A program made the position numbers and the translations under genes. Below the pieces are notes generated by a model. That model was not told where the DNA came from and ran no database searches. It was given only the letters and a program-made list of their open reading frames with translations. A stretch of DNA of 64,000 bases from Reticulitermes lucifugus (lineage: Eukaryota > Arthropoda > Insecta > Blattodea > Rhinotermitidae), in contig JAKCWW010000802.1 of the NCBI GenBank assembly GCA_026260175.1, positions 1 through 64,000 of the forward strand, read 5' to 3'. Below are positions 35,545 to 45,848 of this stretch, in pieces (the first letter of the stretch is position 1; every line of letters begins with the position of its first letter).

Positions 35545-35728
35545 AGATGTCCAGAACGGCTCTGACAAACACACAGCCACTTATTCAATCTGTACTGGGA
35601 CAAAATGGCCGGATTGTAAAGCTGATCACTCACCTCCTCCAATGTCATGGTGACGAATGCCTGGAATTATATCTCCACTCCCCCATATGCCTTCACGGCG
35701 TGCAGAAGGGCAACTTCAAATTTCATTC
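35545..35728 (+). mobile_element. SINE family A body and tail, degraded
   Basis: Contains gatgtccagaacggctctga, then tcactcacctcctccaatgt and catatgccttcacggcgtgc. It aligns with the second half of the family A consensus. An 82-codon frame across it is incidental. Confidence 0.65.
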
Positions 35729-35783
35729 AATTATAACGAGTCGTATTTCTCTTGAAGTTTGCAGTGTGTCTTCTTGAAGAGAA

Positions 35784-35808
35784 AATTTATTTATTTATTT
35801 ATTTATTT
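35784..35808. repeat. TTTA microsatellite
   Basis: About six perfect TTTA units. Confidence 0.9.
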
Positions 35809-37241
35809 GGAGATATAATCACCGTTGTCCCTTTTGTTACCGGATATCTCTTTCTACGGAGTAACCAATCCTGAAGCCGGCCACTTACGGAACGTGTTCA
35901 CGATATTCAGTGGAATTTCTCGCACGTTCCGCGAACCACAGTGTAGGAATCATTGATATATGACATAATGATATGAGGAAAGCTGCTGATCGCAGTGACA
36001 TCAATTTTATAGCCCCGCGCGCTGGGGTTCGTGTGACAGCGTTTTGTTTGCAGGGTGTCAATTCTGATCACATGGACGACCGCCACAGAGTGCTAATGAG
36101 TTACACTGTAAAGCAAATAATTATTGCTAAAATTCAGTGACAGATAATGTTGTGATTCCAGTTATACTGCGTGTACGTTTCACAAAGTGCATAAAATTAC
36201 CACATGATATGCACATCACATTAGTCCGTAAGGTCGTATTTTGCAGCGCTTAAGGCACTATACAGACTAAAAATAAATTTTGAATTGAAAGAATTTACAC
36301 AAATTTTTTTAAAATAACTTATTTTAGGACTTTTCGAGCTTTGACGAAAAGGACAAAACGCTACCTCGAGAGGTCGGGATTCGATTATCCAGTGACTCAG
36401 CCTTATATTGCAGAAAAATAGAATCCTCTGCTCCACCGCTGCAAGAATCTCAAATTTTACTTTATTGCAAATCGGTTAATTACATAATGTTAAGTGCATT
36501 TCTGTCACAAAGACATAGTGCTTCCTGAGTTTGTACACGGAAGATTATGGCCACCGAATTTGGAAGGCAGCTGCAAATAGACTAAAATTCACGGAAAAAC
36601 AAGAAGGGCTGATCTTCACCTTTGGTCAAAAACAAGAGAATTGGAATTTGGCATATCGGGAGTTTCATTTGAAACAGTTGCAACAACATTGTCAAAGTGT
36701 CCTGAGTTAAACTTGGTGGAAACATAAGAAGTCAGGTTGCTTCCGGACGATACTGTCCCACCAGAGGATTATATATTTTGCACGTAAATAGTAAGGCCAC
36801 CCAATAATTACGGACAAGCCTTTCATACATACGGGGATCACATTAGCAGGATTGTCAGTGATAGAGCATCATGTGTATTACTAAGATTTTACACTTGGGT
36901 GACATTACTGTTTGGTTTGCATAAAGGCAGAATGTTTCTTGACAGGACGAACGATTATTGACTTGACCAAGGGGATGTGCTCTATCTAAATGCGGTTTAT
37001 ATCAGACAAGACAGTAAGACATACAGGCGACAAAATACAGAACAATTTAAGTTCTGCAAACGTTATATGAAACAATCCTGATATTGCACTTCTTCCGTGC
37101 AATACATCTGTACGTCTATACATCTATACATCTCGTAAATAACATACTTAGGAAAGGAAGGAATATCAAGGCCTGAATCAAACTGTTCCGCAACTGTGGC
37201 ATTTGGACTGAATTATAATTTATTAATGTAATTTAAAAATA
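35809..37241. other. Anonymous DNA with one short inverted repeat
   Basis: No gene recognised. An inverted repeat pairs acggaacgtg (about 35887) with cacgttccgc (about 35921) across a loop of about 25 bp. A 71-codon minus frame at 36221-36436 has no motif. Confidence 0.45.
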
Positions 37242-37482
37242 GCCGATCACAGCAGCCGCGCGATCTAAGGCTTGGGTCTACGGCCGCCAGCTTGTTGGGA
37301 TTGTGGGTTCGAATCCCACGGGGGCATGGCTGTTTGTCTCTTGTGAATGTTGTGTGTTGTCAGGTAGAGGTCTTTGCGACGGGCTGGTCACTCCAGAGGA
37401 GTCCTACCGAGTGTGGTGTGTCTGAGTATGATCGTGAAGCCTCGGTAATGAGGAGACCCTGGTCCACTAGGGAGCCATAGAA
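37242..37482 (+). mobile_element. SINE family C, full length, plus strand
   Basis: The head is gccgatcacagcagccgcgc, then gatctaaggcttgggtctac, with a strong B box (tgggttcgaatcccac). The body is ggctgtttgtctcttgtgaa, then cactccagaggagtcctacc and gaagcctcggtaatgaggag. It ends with an A run (gccatagaaaaaaaaatg). A serine/leucine-tRNA-like origin is plausible from the extended arm before the B box, but is not proven. Confidence 0.88.
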
Positions 37483-37549
37483 AAAAAAATGTAAACATAG
37501 GCGTTGGGATGTAAAATTGATAATTAATTATATCATTTTCATGTAACCT

Positions 37550-37736
37550 AGTGGGTCAGGGTCTTCTCATTGTAGAGGCCTCACGATCACACTCGGTAGG
37601 ACTCCTCTGGACAAATGATCAGCCCGAAGCAGAGACCTCAACTTGACAACAAACAACACTCACAAGGGACAGATATCCGTACCACGGCGGGATTCGAAAC
37701 CACAATCCCAGCAACCGAACACATGCCCGATGAGAT
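37550..37736 (-). mobile_element. SINE family C, minus strand, facing the preceding copy
   Basis: Antisense copy: gggtcagggtcttctcattg, then ctcggtaggactcctctgga and the antisense B box ggcgggattcgaaaccacaa. It lies 67 bp from the plus-strand copy at 37242-37482 in tail-to-tail orientation. Its flanks carry similar AT-rich words (ataattaattat and ataattattaat) that may be the duplicated target. Confidence 0.85.
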
Positions 37737-37829
37737 ACATAATTATTAATGAAATCATATTTTAAGCTTATGATAATATTAACGGTCACAACGTATAATA
37801 CAGCAACAATATTAAAATTGTACATTTAT

Positions 37830-38107
37830 CCCCATGCACACCATAAAGGCACATGGAGAATTGGAGGTATAGCTTTAGTCGGTCTTAACTTCGGCATTAG
37901 GCGAATGTGTGTAATCAGCTTCACTCACCGGTCACTTTACTCCCGGCGAAAGTGCCTCCGTTACTTATAGAATTGGGGGCTGTTTGGGTCTCAGGTGTGG
38001 TCTGGACGCTTAGGGAGTAAAGAAAACTGCCTTGTCTTTGACGAAAATCGAAATACAATTCCTCGGTCGTTCACCACGTAGTCTAGCCCCTATACTAACT
38101 ATACAAT
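37830..38107 (-). mobile_element. SINE family A, minus strand
   Basis: The left end has accataaaggcacatggaga and taacttcggcattaggcgaa; the middle has ggtcactttactcccggcga; the right end has ctagcccctatactaactat, the antisense head. It is moderately diverged. Confidence 0.75.
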
Positions 38108-40040
38108 GATGCGTAACTTTACGTCTCATTACATTAAAGAAACGTGTAATCACTATGCGGAAAATTAAGAATACTTTTCCTTTTTATCTGTGTTTGATAA
38201 ATAACTTTCACCTAAATTTCATCTCTTTTGTAACAAAAACCCGAAAGCGGATAATTAATTACTGCTTTGTTAAAATTTTAAAGCGGCTAAAACTGCCTGA
38301 GAGACTGAAAAACACTAAGTGAGGCACTTAATTTTTCTAAAAGCTTCAAACGTTATTGAACTTCGCGAGGCTTGCAGTTTAAAACGACTGTACCGACATT
38401 GTGTCCACTACCGCCAAAAGCAGCTCTAAAAACAAAAATTGGAGCAGCCTGGACAAGTAGATCTGACGTCACAAAAAGCTGCTGAAACGGATTTTAACTT
38501 CCGCTAGACGAGAATTTGATGTGACGCCACGTAGCTTGCATCCATCTGGCGGTACCCATGGTGACGATACACATGTACCCCAGCCACTAGAAGTTTGGAG
38601 TTTATATTGCCTTAGAGCTGTTTGTAAAAATTTGTTACCTATTTACTTTCTGGCTACAAAATGGTGACAGGCTCGATGAAAGCTTATAGGCTATCAAATC
38701 AAGCAACTATAACTGTGTCTTACTTTACTCGTAAGAATGATGAAAATGGCTAAAGTTACATAGCGATAGTGATGGACGAAATGTGATTATGAAGCAATTG
38801 TGGAATGATAATGACATGGAAATTACTGAAGTTTTCGAAGAAAAACAAACCCCAGTGCCACTTTGTTGACCTAAAATCCCACATGGACTGGCCTAGGATA
38901 AAATCCTATCCTCCGCGGTGACAGGGCGGCGACTAAGCACCTGAACGTCTCTTAGCCGTCTCGTTCTTACATTCACGTTCGCAGCGTTATAATTTGAAAA
39001 TGTCGTAGTTCGATTTCAGGATAAATCGGACAGTTCTGAAAGCCAGTTGAAATTAATTTGACCTTGTGGAATACCATGGATCAAACGAATCTTAATGTTT
39101 TGCTGCTTGTTCAATGGAGTCAGATTATGAGAATGTACTCGTGTATCCTAAGGCCGGGATTCTCAAAGCCACCAGAGATCCCTCTATAGACTTGGGAGTT
39201 ATGCCATCAACATGTGGCAATATTAGGTAGGCCTACTGATATTATTTGGGTCGCAAGGCCCACTGATTTATTATTTCAGGTCATGGATAAAAAAGCGAGG
39301 ACCATTGCCGTAAGAATGAGATCCGTTTTGTCATGTCAAATAAATTACGTCCGTAATGAAACATGTACTCGTGACTGCAGGGACGCAATATCGAGACAAA
39401 TTGACACCGAAGCAGAACGTCCGCGGCATTACGGCTCATACGGACAATGCATTCTCCCTGACACATTTGTCAAGCGCCATTCATTGCAGTGTCACGTAAA
39501 ACGGTGTACCAGTGTCATGTCAATCACAGCAACGCAACACATGGCATTCGGGCTGAAAAGGAAAATATTTTGCGATTTAACGCTTGTACTGTACCAAACA
39601 TTATTCCACAGTGTGGCCGATAATGTCAATCCAGTTCTAACACCCTAAACTTATTTTCAGAAGTTATAAGATAAAGATTCGTTAGCTGTTCATTAGCAAC
39701 GCAAATTCTGTAGGCTTTGAAGTGTACAATAAGAAACTTGGCCTATGAATTCTATCTTAATATTCATGCAGTGAGTTGTTTCAGTCACATAGTCTTGTAA
39801 CATGGATTATAGCACGTTAAATTATCACTTTAAACATAAGAAACTGAAAGCACTTTTCCACTCACTACTCCCAGATATACGCAAGAGCATTGCTGTCTGA
39901 AGGCTCCCAGGTTTCGTCCGTTTCTCATTATGGTAACAGTAGCGTTAATTGGAGATGAATATGGAGCAATGGTGGAATGACACTGACAGGCGAAAACCGA
40001 GTAAACATTAAAATCAAACTCGAGTATATTTAGAAATTCA
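38108..40040. other. Anonymous DNA containing the longest unexplained open frame
   Basis: The plus frame at 39214-39648 runs 144 codons from a Met. It includes QVMDKKARTIAVRMRSVLSC and five Cys in its middle, but no domain I recognise, no promoter and no clear splice sites. A 61-codon minus frame overlaps it. It is not called as a gene. The rest of the stretch is anonymous. Confidence 0.4.
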
Positions 40041-40044
40041 GTTT

Positions 40045-40174
40045 TTACGGCGCAGTGAACATACATTGCTTCTCTTGAAAGAAACCCTTCTGTATAGGAA
40101 AATTATTCCTAGTTGTTCCGAGATCCTTACGAAATATAAAAATGTCCTGTGTGTGTGTGCAGGGTGTAAATTAT
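40045..40174 (+). repeat. Dispersed repeat family E, copy 2 (diverged)
   Basis: Shows the same order of words as 35056-35196: ggcgcagtgaacatacattg, ttctgtataggaaaattatt, ttgttccgagatccttacga and gtgcagggtgtaaatt. Confidence 0.55.
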
Positions 40175-41394
40175 TCACTGTTAAATGTGGGAATATATAA
40201 ATGAACCAGTAAACTTTAGAAACTTAATCTAGTGGCTGTTTCTCGCAATGTGCTTTTTTGTAGCAATTAAAATTTTACACAATTATCTTATTAGGCTTAA
40301 ATAACCGGCTATGTAGTCTGGTACAGAAAGCTCCGGTCTTTATCATCTTGGTAGGAACAGATTTCTCCGAAACGTCAACACATATCTACCAAAGCACACG
40401 GCTTCACAGTCTGGCAGACCTTTTGCTTTATACAAACATTACGAGAACACCAACATTCAATTAACTTCTTCTTATTTAAGTTGTTTTTGACGTTTGTGAT
40501 AGTTATATATATACAAAAGATTAACCTAAGGCGAGGTTTTAGGTTATCGGGGCCGTAGCTATAAAGTTTACTGCGTTCTGGAATATAACAACTGCAACCT
40601 AGTAGATAGTTACCATTATACAAGACGACACATCTCAGAAGACGGTGGTCTAGTGCGATCTAATATAAACAGAGCTGCAAGATGGTGCGAGCATCTACTG
40701 ATGCTGTGTGATAAAATAAACAATAAAATTTGTTGCTTCAGTATGAAACACGCACATGAAGAATGAGGAATATTAGAATATAGCTAGGACAACGACGACG
40801 ACGAGGACAGCAACAAATTATTAATATTCTTAATTTAGTCTTCAATTTCTGAACGCTTCTATCCCCCTTAGAGAACTCCAGGTCAGTTGAATGAGATTAT
40901 GGTATACTACCAGCAATGCAACAACGGTCCTAGTCACATGCACAGTCCGACTGAAAAAAATGATTACAAATTTTTCCCAATTATTCACTTTACATACGCG
41001 TCTGTAATGCCTTAATGATGCTTCAGCCGACAATAAACCCACCAACCCCTCCCTCCTCAGTTATAAACACCTCAAATTCTTCGCAATTAAATGTACGAAA
41101 TATCCAGAGTGTGACAGAAACCGTCATTGCCCTTGAAACACTTATGCGAACACTTATACACTACGGCATAACATGTTTAGATGAGCGTCAATTAATGGTC
41201 ACAGCATGAAAAAAAGATAAGAAAAATTAATTTAGATATAACAAGCAAAATAAAGAAAAGTGTAACACTTAACTCCCAGGCAAAACTTTGTTTCTCGTGT
41301 CATATTGTGTCCACCCTGTACGTACTTCATACAAGCTACATAATGTAGAATCAAAACTCTAGCCTCTTCTCCACATACTACTGTGACGATAAAA
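40175..41394. other. Anonymous DNA
   Basis: Small frames at 40375-40623, 40842-41045 (minus) and 41015-41209 (plus) have no motif. A faint ribozyme-like remnant (ggaacagatttctccgaaac, then gtc) ends at 40376. Confidence 0.45.
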
Positions 41395-41705
41395 ATCAAG
41401 GCAGACGAGATGAAAAGGGCACATACAACCCTTGGGAAAGATGAGAAATGCATTAAAACATTTATTCGGGAAACATATAGGGGAAAAAGCCACTCGGAAG
41501 ATACATGCGTAGATGGAAGGACGATATTAATATCAAAATCAAGGAAATGGTATGAGAGGGTGTAGACTGGAATCAAGTGGCTCACCAGGAACACAGTACA
41601 CGTTGCAAGGCAATGAAAAATTGGTTTCCATAAGGGGCGGTAAATTTCATACCTGACAGATCATTGGCTTCCAAAGAAAGATTCGACTCCATGGATTTAA
41701 TCACG
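41395..41705 (+). mobile_element. LINE 3' end
   Basis: The plus strand encodes, in successive frames, GRYMRRWKDDINIKIKEM, a stop, and EGVDWNQVAHQ, then ends gactccatgg. The order matches the LINE C-terminus RRRWEDNIKMDLKE, VDWINLAQDR. It carries at least two disruptions. Confidence 0.82.
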
Positions 41706-41783
41706 TGGTTTCTGGTATGCTGCCCCATAACCAATAATTGTTGGGTCGGTGGAGATGCTGTCACTAAACTCACGCAGGAGTGA

Positions 41784-42161
41784 TCAGAGAAAGACGTAGT
41801 AGCCCAACTGCCTAAGAAGGTCCCAGTCGTTTTCACAGCTCAAAGGTTCGCTCGTTTGAAGATTCAAGTCTTCTGAGATGTTACGCCTTGACGAATTGTA
41901 AACAGTAGCCGACTTTCCGTAGAAGCGCAGTTCCTTTACCTTCTTGGACTGCTTGACCCTGAAGATGGAAACGTTACGTTCCTTCGAAATGTCGGTGATT
42001 ACGTATTTGTCAGTCGATATGGCTGAGCACCCTACATCACCTGCATATTCAACACCACCGCTTTCAGAAATTTGAATATCGCTTTCATCACCGTCTTCAC
42101 AGCAGCCTACTTTAACACGATACGTTATAACGGCTCTTTCCCATTCAGGCCGTACTCTCAA
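41784..42161 (-). repeat. Open frame of 125 codons, probably a dispersed-repeat remnant
   Basis: The minus frame contains TDISKERNVSIFRVK and later SATVYNSSRRNISEDLNLQ. I recall close relatives of both phrases from many unannotated frames in cockroach and other insect genomes, which argues for a high-copy repeat, not a host exon. The first phrase is the antisense translation of the ribozyme-like hairpin at 41959-41993. No start context or splice sites support a gene. Confidence 0.4.
41957..41996 (+). ncRNA. Hammerhead-ribozyme-like motif (intact core)
   Basis: CTGAAGA lies at 41959-41965. It is followed by a hairpin ggaaacg-tta-cgttcc with one bulged A, then GAAA at 41986-41989 and TGTC. Two extra bases separate the hairpin from GAAA. 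It shares GAAATGTCG with the degenerate copy at 3978-4010. Same caveats as the other copies: stem III is minimal and stem I is unclear. Confidence 0.45.
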
Positions 42162-42445
42162 ACAGACAAGTCTTGTAAGAATTTACGCTCTCTGACGGTA
42201 AGTGCTCAGCTTTCTCACATTTCTTTAAGTAAATTACGTCGACATATTCCAACTTCGGTTAAAATCGGACTAAAGTGACATTATATATGATTACCTACTT
42301 ACATTTATGTGATTGAGTTTTATAATGGGGGTAGACTGTGTTCTCTTTGAAGTGTGAACTAAGGTATAAGAGAAAACCCACGACCTAAAAACCTCTCTTT
42401 TACGAGACAAATAGAAGGCGTAGGAGGCAGCGCGAGAAAAAGGCT

Positions 42446-42560
42446 ATATCTCGCCGTTTACGACACAAAAACAAGCAATACGATATCTCGCCGTCTGCGA
42501 GAGACGTAAAATAAACAAAATATCTCGAGGTTTACGAGGTAAATACAAGAAACATGGCGG
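42446..42560. repeat. 37-bp tandem repeat, three copies
   Basis: The word atatctcg starts at 42446, 42483 and 42520, 37 bp apart each time. Units read atatctcgccgtttacga and similar, followed by an A-rich half. A looser fourth unit (tttacgagacaaatag) may precede at about 42398. Confidence 0.9.
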
Positions 42561-42686
42561 AGGCGGAGAGGCCGGAGAAACAGTTGACGATCCAAGCTCA
42601 TCATGCCACGTGAAAAGGACAGAAAGTACTGATTAGGTTTAGAATTCATTGGAAGTATTGACGAGTAGTAGGAAAAATCTGGTAAC

Positions 42687-42997
42687 AGGGATAAGAACAA
42701 GGGCCGGGATGGATCAGTCGGTATAGCGGCTCGCTACGGGCTGGACGTTCTAGGGATTGAATCCCGGTTGGGGCAAGATTTTCCTTACCCGCCCAGACCG
42801 GCCCTGGGGCCCACCCGGCCTCCTGTAAATTGAGTACCGGGTCTCTTTCCTGAAGGTAAAGCGGCCGGGGCGTGGCGTTGACCACCCACCTCCATCTAGT
42901 GCCGAGGTTAAACAAAGAGTAGAGCTACACCTTTGCTCACCCTCTGGGCCTTCATGGCCTGTTCTAGGGTAAACTTTACCTAATAGGGATACTAACA
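42687..42997 (+). mobile_element. SINE family A1, full length, with probable target-site duplication
   Basis: The body is 42701-42984. The head is gggccgggatggatcagtcg, then gtatagcggc, with B box agggattgaatcccggttgg. The middle is cagaccggccctggggccca, then cctgaaggtaaagcggccgg and atctagtgccgaggttaaac; the end is gggccttcatggcctgt, then aactttacc. Flanks agggataagaaca (42687-42699) and agggatactaaca (42985-42997) agree at 11 of 13 positions. It is the best family A1 reference. Confidence 0.92.
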
Positions 42998-44654
42998 GAG
43001 AAAATTCTCTAGAAGTATTACGCCCTGCAGACATTTTCTCGCTCGTTCTGTTATTAGATTTTTGTGTAAATACGATTTGTGGTTATGTTTGAGACTTATG
43101 CCTATGTTACCCTACGTGAAAATCAAACGGCAAAAACATTTCAATATAAATCAAAATTTCAGCAGCTCCGTATTATCTTCATTCAATACTAGGAAGAGCT
43201 TTTACAGTATAAGGCTTTACTAAGACTACCACAATTTTTATACAGTAAAGCCCAATTCTTCTTCTCACGATTCAGCGCTACACACACAATCGCTTAAGCC
43301 GATATAAAGCTGCACTTCTTTATCGTCTGCAAGGTATATATTTCCGGTCTTTTAACAGAAATCCGAGCCAAAAAGCAATACTGTAACAACACATCTGCTG
43401 GAGGTTGTAATGTTTATACTGAGGGCTGTGCTCTCTGTCCTGCGACTTTCACCGCCTATATTGAGGGAGGTGTAGAGGCTCAAAAGNGGGGGTGGAATGT
43501 CTTGCGAAGAATGTGGAAGAACTGTAGAAGCAAAAGAAAAAAGATGGAGCCACTTCTCCTATTTTACAAGTCATGACAGAGAAAATTCCCTTACTATACC
43601 AACAATGGCTAAAAAGCAGACAAGATTGCATCCATATTTTTAGATATTCTTTCTTTACACTTTATCCGTGTGTGAAGATGTTTGTGTGTGAGGTTTTTAT
43701 AGACAAGGAAAAAGTCTCTTCCATGTTCCTTGCCCACTGTCTAAATAAATACGACTTTTTACCTTTCGTTTTTTTACCTCCGGCATATTTTATACCGGGT
43801 GTTCAATAAAATACTTCTGACATGTATGTTGTGCAAGAAACTAATTATTTTTTATTTATAGCCTACCAGTGTCTTCGAGTTTATTTTCATCCTATGGTCA
43901 TAACTATGCACCATACTCAAACCATGCCTGTCGTGCTTACATCCGTCTGGTTTGTATGGTAGATCAAGAATCGTAATTGTTTTTATTATTATCTGGGGAA
44001 AGATAATTCTGTACTTATGAAATAAATCTGTACAAGTTTCGTATTGTGTTACTTATTAGCAACAACACAATTTTTTCTGCTTTATGATTAAGATGTCAAC
44101 ATAACATATCGTAAGTAAGTAGATAATGCAACAATAAGTTTTTCACAGAAAATTTATATTGTCACCTGCTGGGTGTAAGTGCATGTATCCAATTATGTTC
44201 GATAAAAGTATGTCCCCATGAACAAAATAGAAGAGTATAGAATTAGGGACAAAAGAGGCTTTAGGCCAGGAGTCCACAAATTTTTTCAAACATTTACTAG
44301 CTAACTCAAAATCGTACGCGTCGAAAATGTGATATTAAGCAAGTTTTATACTGGAAACCCCAAAAACACAAAATTTAGTTGCGCAGGATTTCTGCGCTGC
44401 TGCTTTGAGTTATATACAAAACGATAAATCAAGACTATTAGATTTAGGCGGGTACACAAGTCGAGTGTTATATTTTAGATTGATTGCAGAAACTGACGTA
44501 AATAAAACGTGTTGTAATATTATTTTTCTTCCTGTAAAAAGACCTACATTATTGACATCAAATAAGAAGTCAGAGTGATTGAATACTTTTGCACTTAAGC
44601 AGCAGAAAGCAATGTAAAGTTCAAGAGAATTATCACACGAGTAGTTTTACGGCA
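42998..44654. other. Anonymous DNA, one undetermined base at 43487
   Basis: Frames at 43449-43631 (minus) and 43573-43809 (plus) lack motifs. The phrase gggtgttcaataaaatactt at 43797 resembles a transposon terminal repeat, but no partner was found. No gene is called. Confidence 0.45.
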
Positions 44655-44995
44655 TTGTACTCAGAGTCAGTTACTGATAGGAAGATCAAAACACAGAGAA
44701 TAGGATGGACAGGCACGTGCCTGTCACGTGACAGGCACGGGAGGAAAGAAAGCTACATGTAGTTTCGGTGGGAAAACTTCAATAGAAGAGTTACATGTAG
44801 ACAGGACGACATATTAAAACGTACCGGAAAGGAATAGGCTGATAGTTTGTGGACAGGATTCATACGACCCAGAATAGGAAACAGTTGTGTGTCTTGAGAA
44901 AATGGTGACGGTCTGACGGGGTACACAAAAAGCGGAGTACTGCTTGCCTAGTCGAGGAGGTGACGGTTTGCGAGAACGACCCATAGCCATGGAGT
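44655..44995 (+). mobile_element. LINE 3' end with local 9-bp rearrangement
   Basis: Encodes RIGWTGTCLSRDRHGRKESY, then QDDILKRTGKE, a degraded version of the LINE C-terminus (RMRWAGHVARMG ... RRWEDNIKMDL), followed by a 3' part with atggagttacttatta. Within it, at 44708-44738, a 9-bp word is present three times in alternating orientation. A minus-strand 94-codon frame across it is a shadow. Confidence 0.75.
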
Positions 44996-45815
44996 TACTT
45001 ATTACCATGCATATATTGCCACTCACAAAAATCAGTCTTGCATTCAGGCCACGACACAAGCGTAAAGCGTCTTCAGCAGCCTCACCGGTTAGAAGCAAAA
45101 TACCTCGGAGTTTGGACTAATCCAATCATTTCTACACAGCAACCTCAGGCGCTACAGTTTCATCCTTTCAATGAACGGTATTTGTTTGTTTACTGGAACT
45201 CATTTATCGAGAAATGCTTTGGTGGAGTTAGGTGGACGGTAAATGTGGTGTTGGGGTGGTGACGACTCTTGGGCGTAGGGGGCAAGGGGGGGATTGAAGA
45301 CACAATAATGAACAGTGTATTGTTACATCCCACTTCTATAAGTGTCCATAAGTGTCATCCTCCACAAGAAGCTGAAGATGATTCACTGAAAAATGGAACG
45401 AAGTAGAAAACACGGACAAAGGCTTTGCTTGTGTGAGAGCTGAACGCCGGGGAAGGGCTTGCATTACGGACTTATGGAATATTATTTTTGTCATAGCTGA
45501 ACTTGAGAAGTTACAGTCTATTCAGCTTTCTGAAATCGTTGGTAGAAACTGATGCTGTCCCTTCAAGGGACCGGTGGATTTACTGCTGCGTTTCCGAGTA
45601 ATGCAAACTTCACGCCTCCTAAGTAAAGCGCGGAAGGTTAATATTACTTAATGCTATCTATGTTCTTCGATAATCGTAACACAATTAAGACATGTTGGTG
45701 AGTGGAGGTACAATTCCAAGTACTAGATAAAGATAAATATCCAGTTGATTATTTCTACCAACAAATGCACCAAGACAAGTTTGTCACTGTTTTCTTTATT
45801 GAAAGAGTGCCCCAA
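44996..45815. other. Anonymous DNA
   Basis: A 74-codon plus frame at 45038-45262 has no domain. No repeat was recognised. Confidence 0.45.
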
Positions 45816-45848
45816 TACGCATTTCGGCAATTATATTGCCATCATCAG
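45816..45848 (-). ncRNA. Hammerhead-ribozyme-like motif (intact core, strong stem II), minus strand
   Basis: On the minus strand CTGATGA (complement of 45842-45848) is followed by T and a perfect 6-bp hairpin, GGCAAT-ata-ATTGCC, then GAAATGCGTA (complement of 45816-45825). CTGATGA and GAAA match the hammerhead core. Position 10 carries the same extra U as all other copies in the window. Confidence 0.5.

Noticed and set aside
36365-36395. gggattcgattatcc as a tRNA or SINE B box
   Set aside because: No A box upstream and no match to the SINE families in the window.
40348-40376. ggaacagatttctccgaaacgtc, broken across positions, as a ribozyme-like remnant
   Set aside because: The left core is absent and the hairpin is weak; mentioned only as a possible relic.
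43797-43820. gggtgttcaataaaatactt as a transposon end
   Set aside because: No inverted partner found within several kilobases and no transposase sequence nearby.
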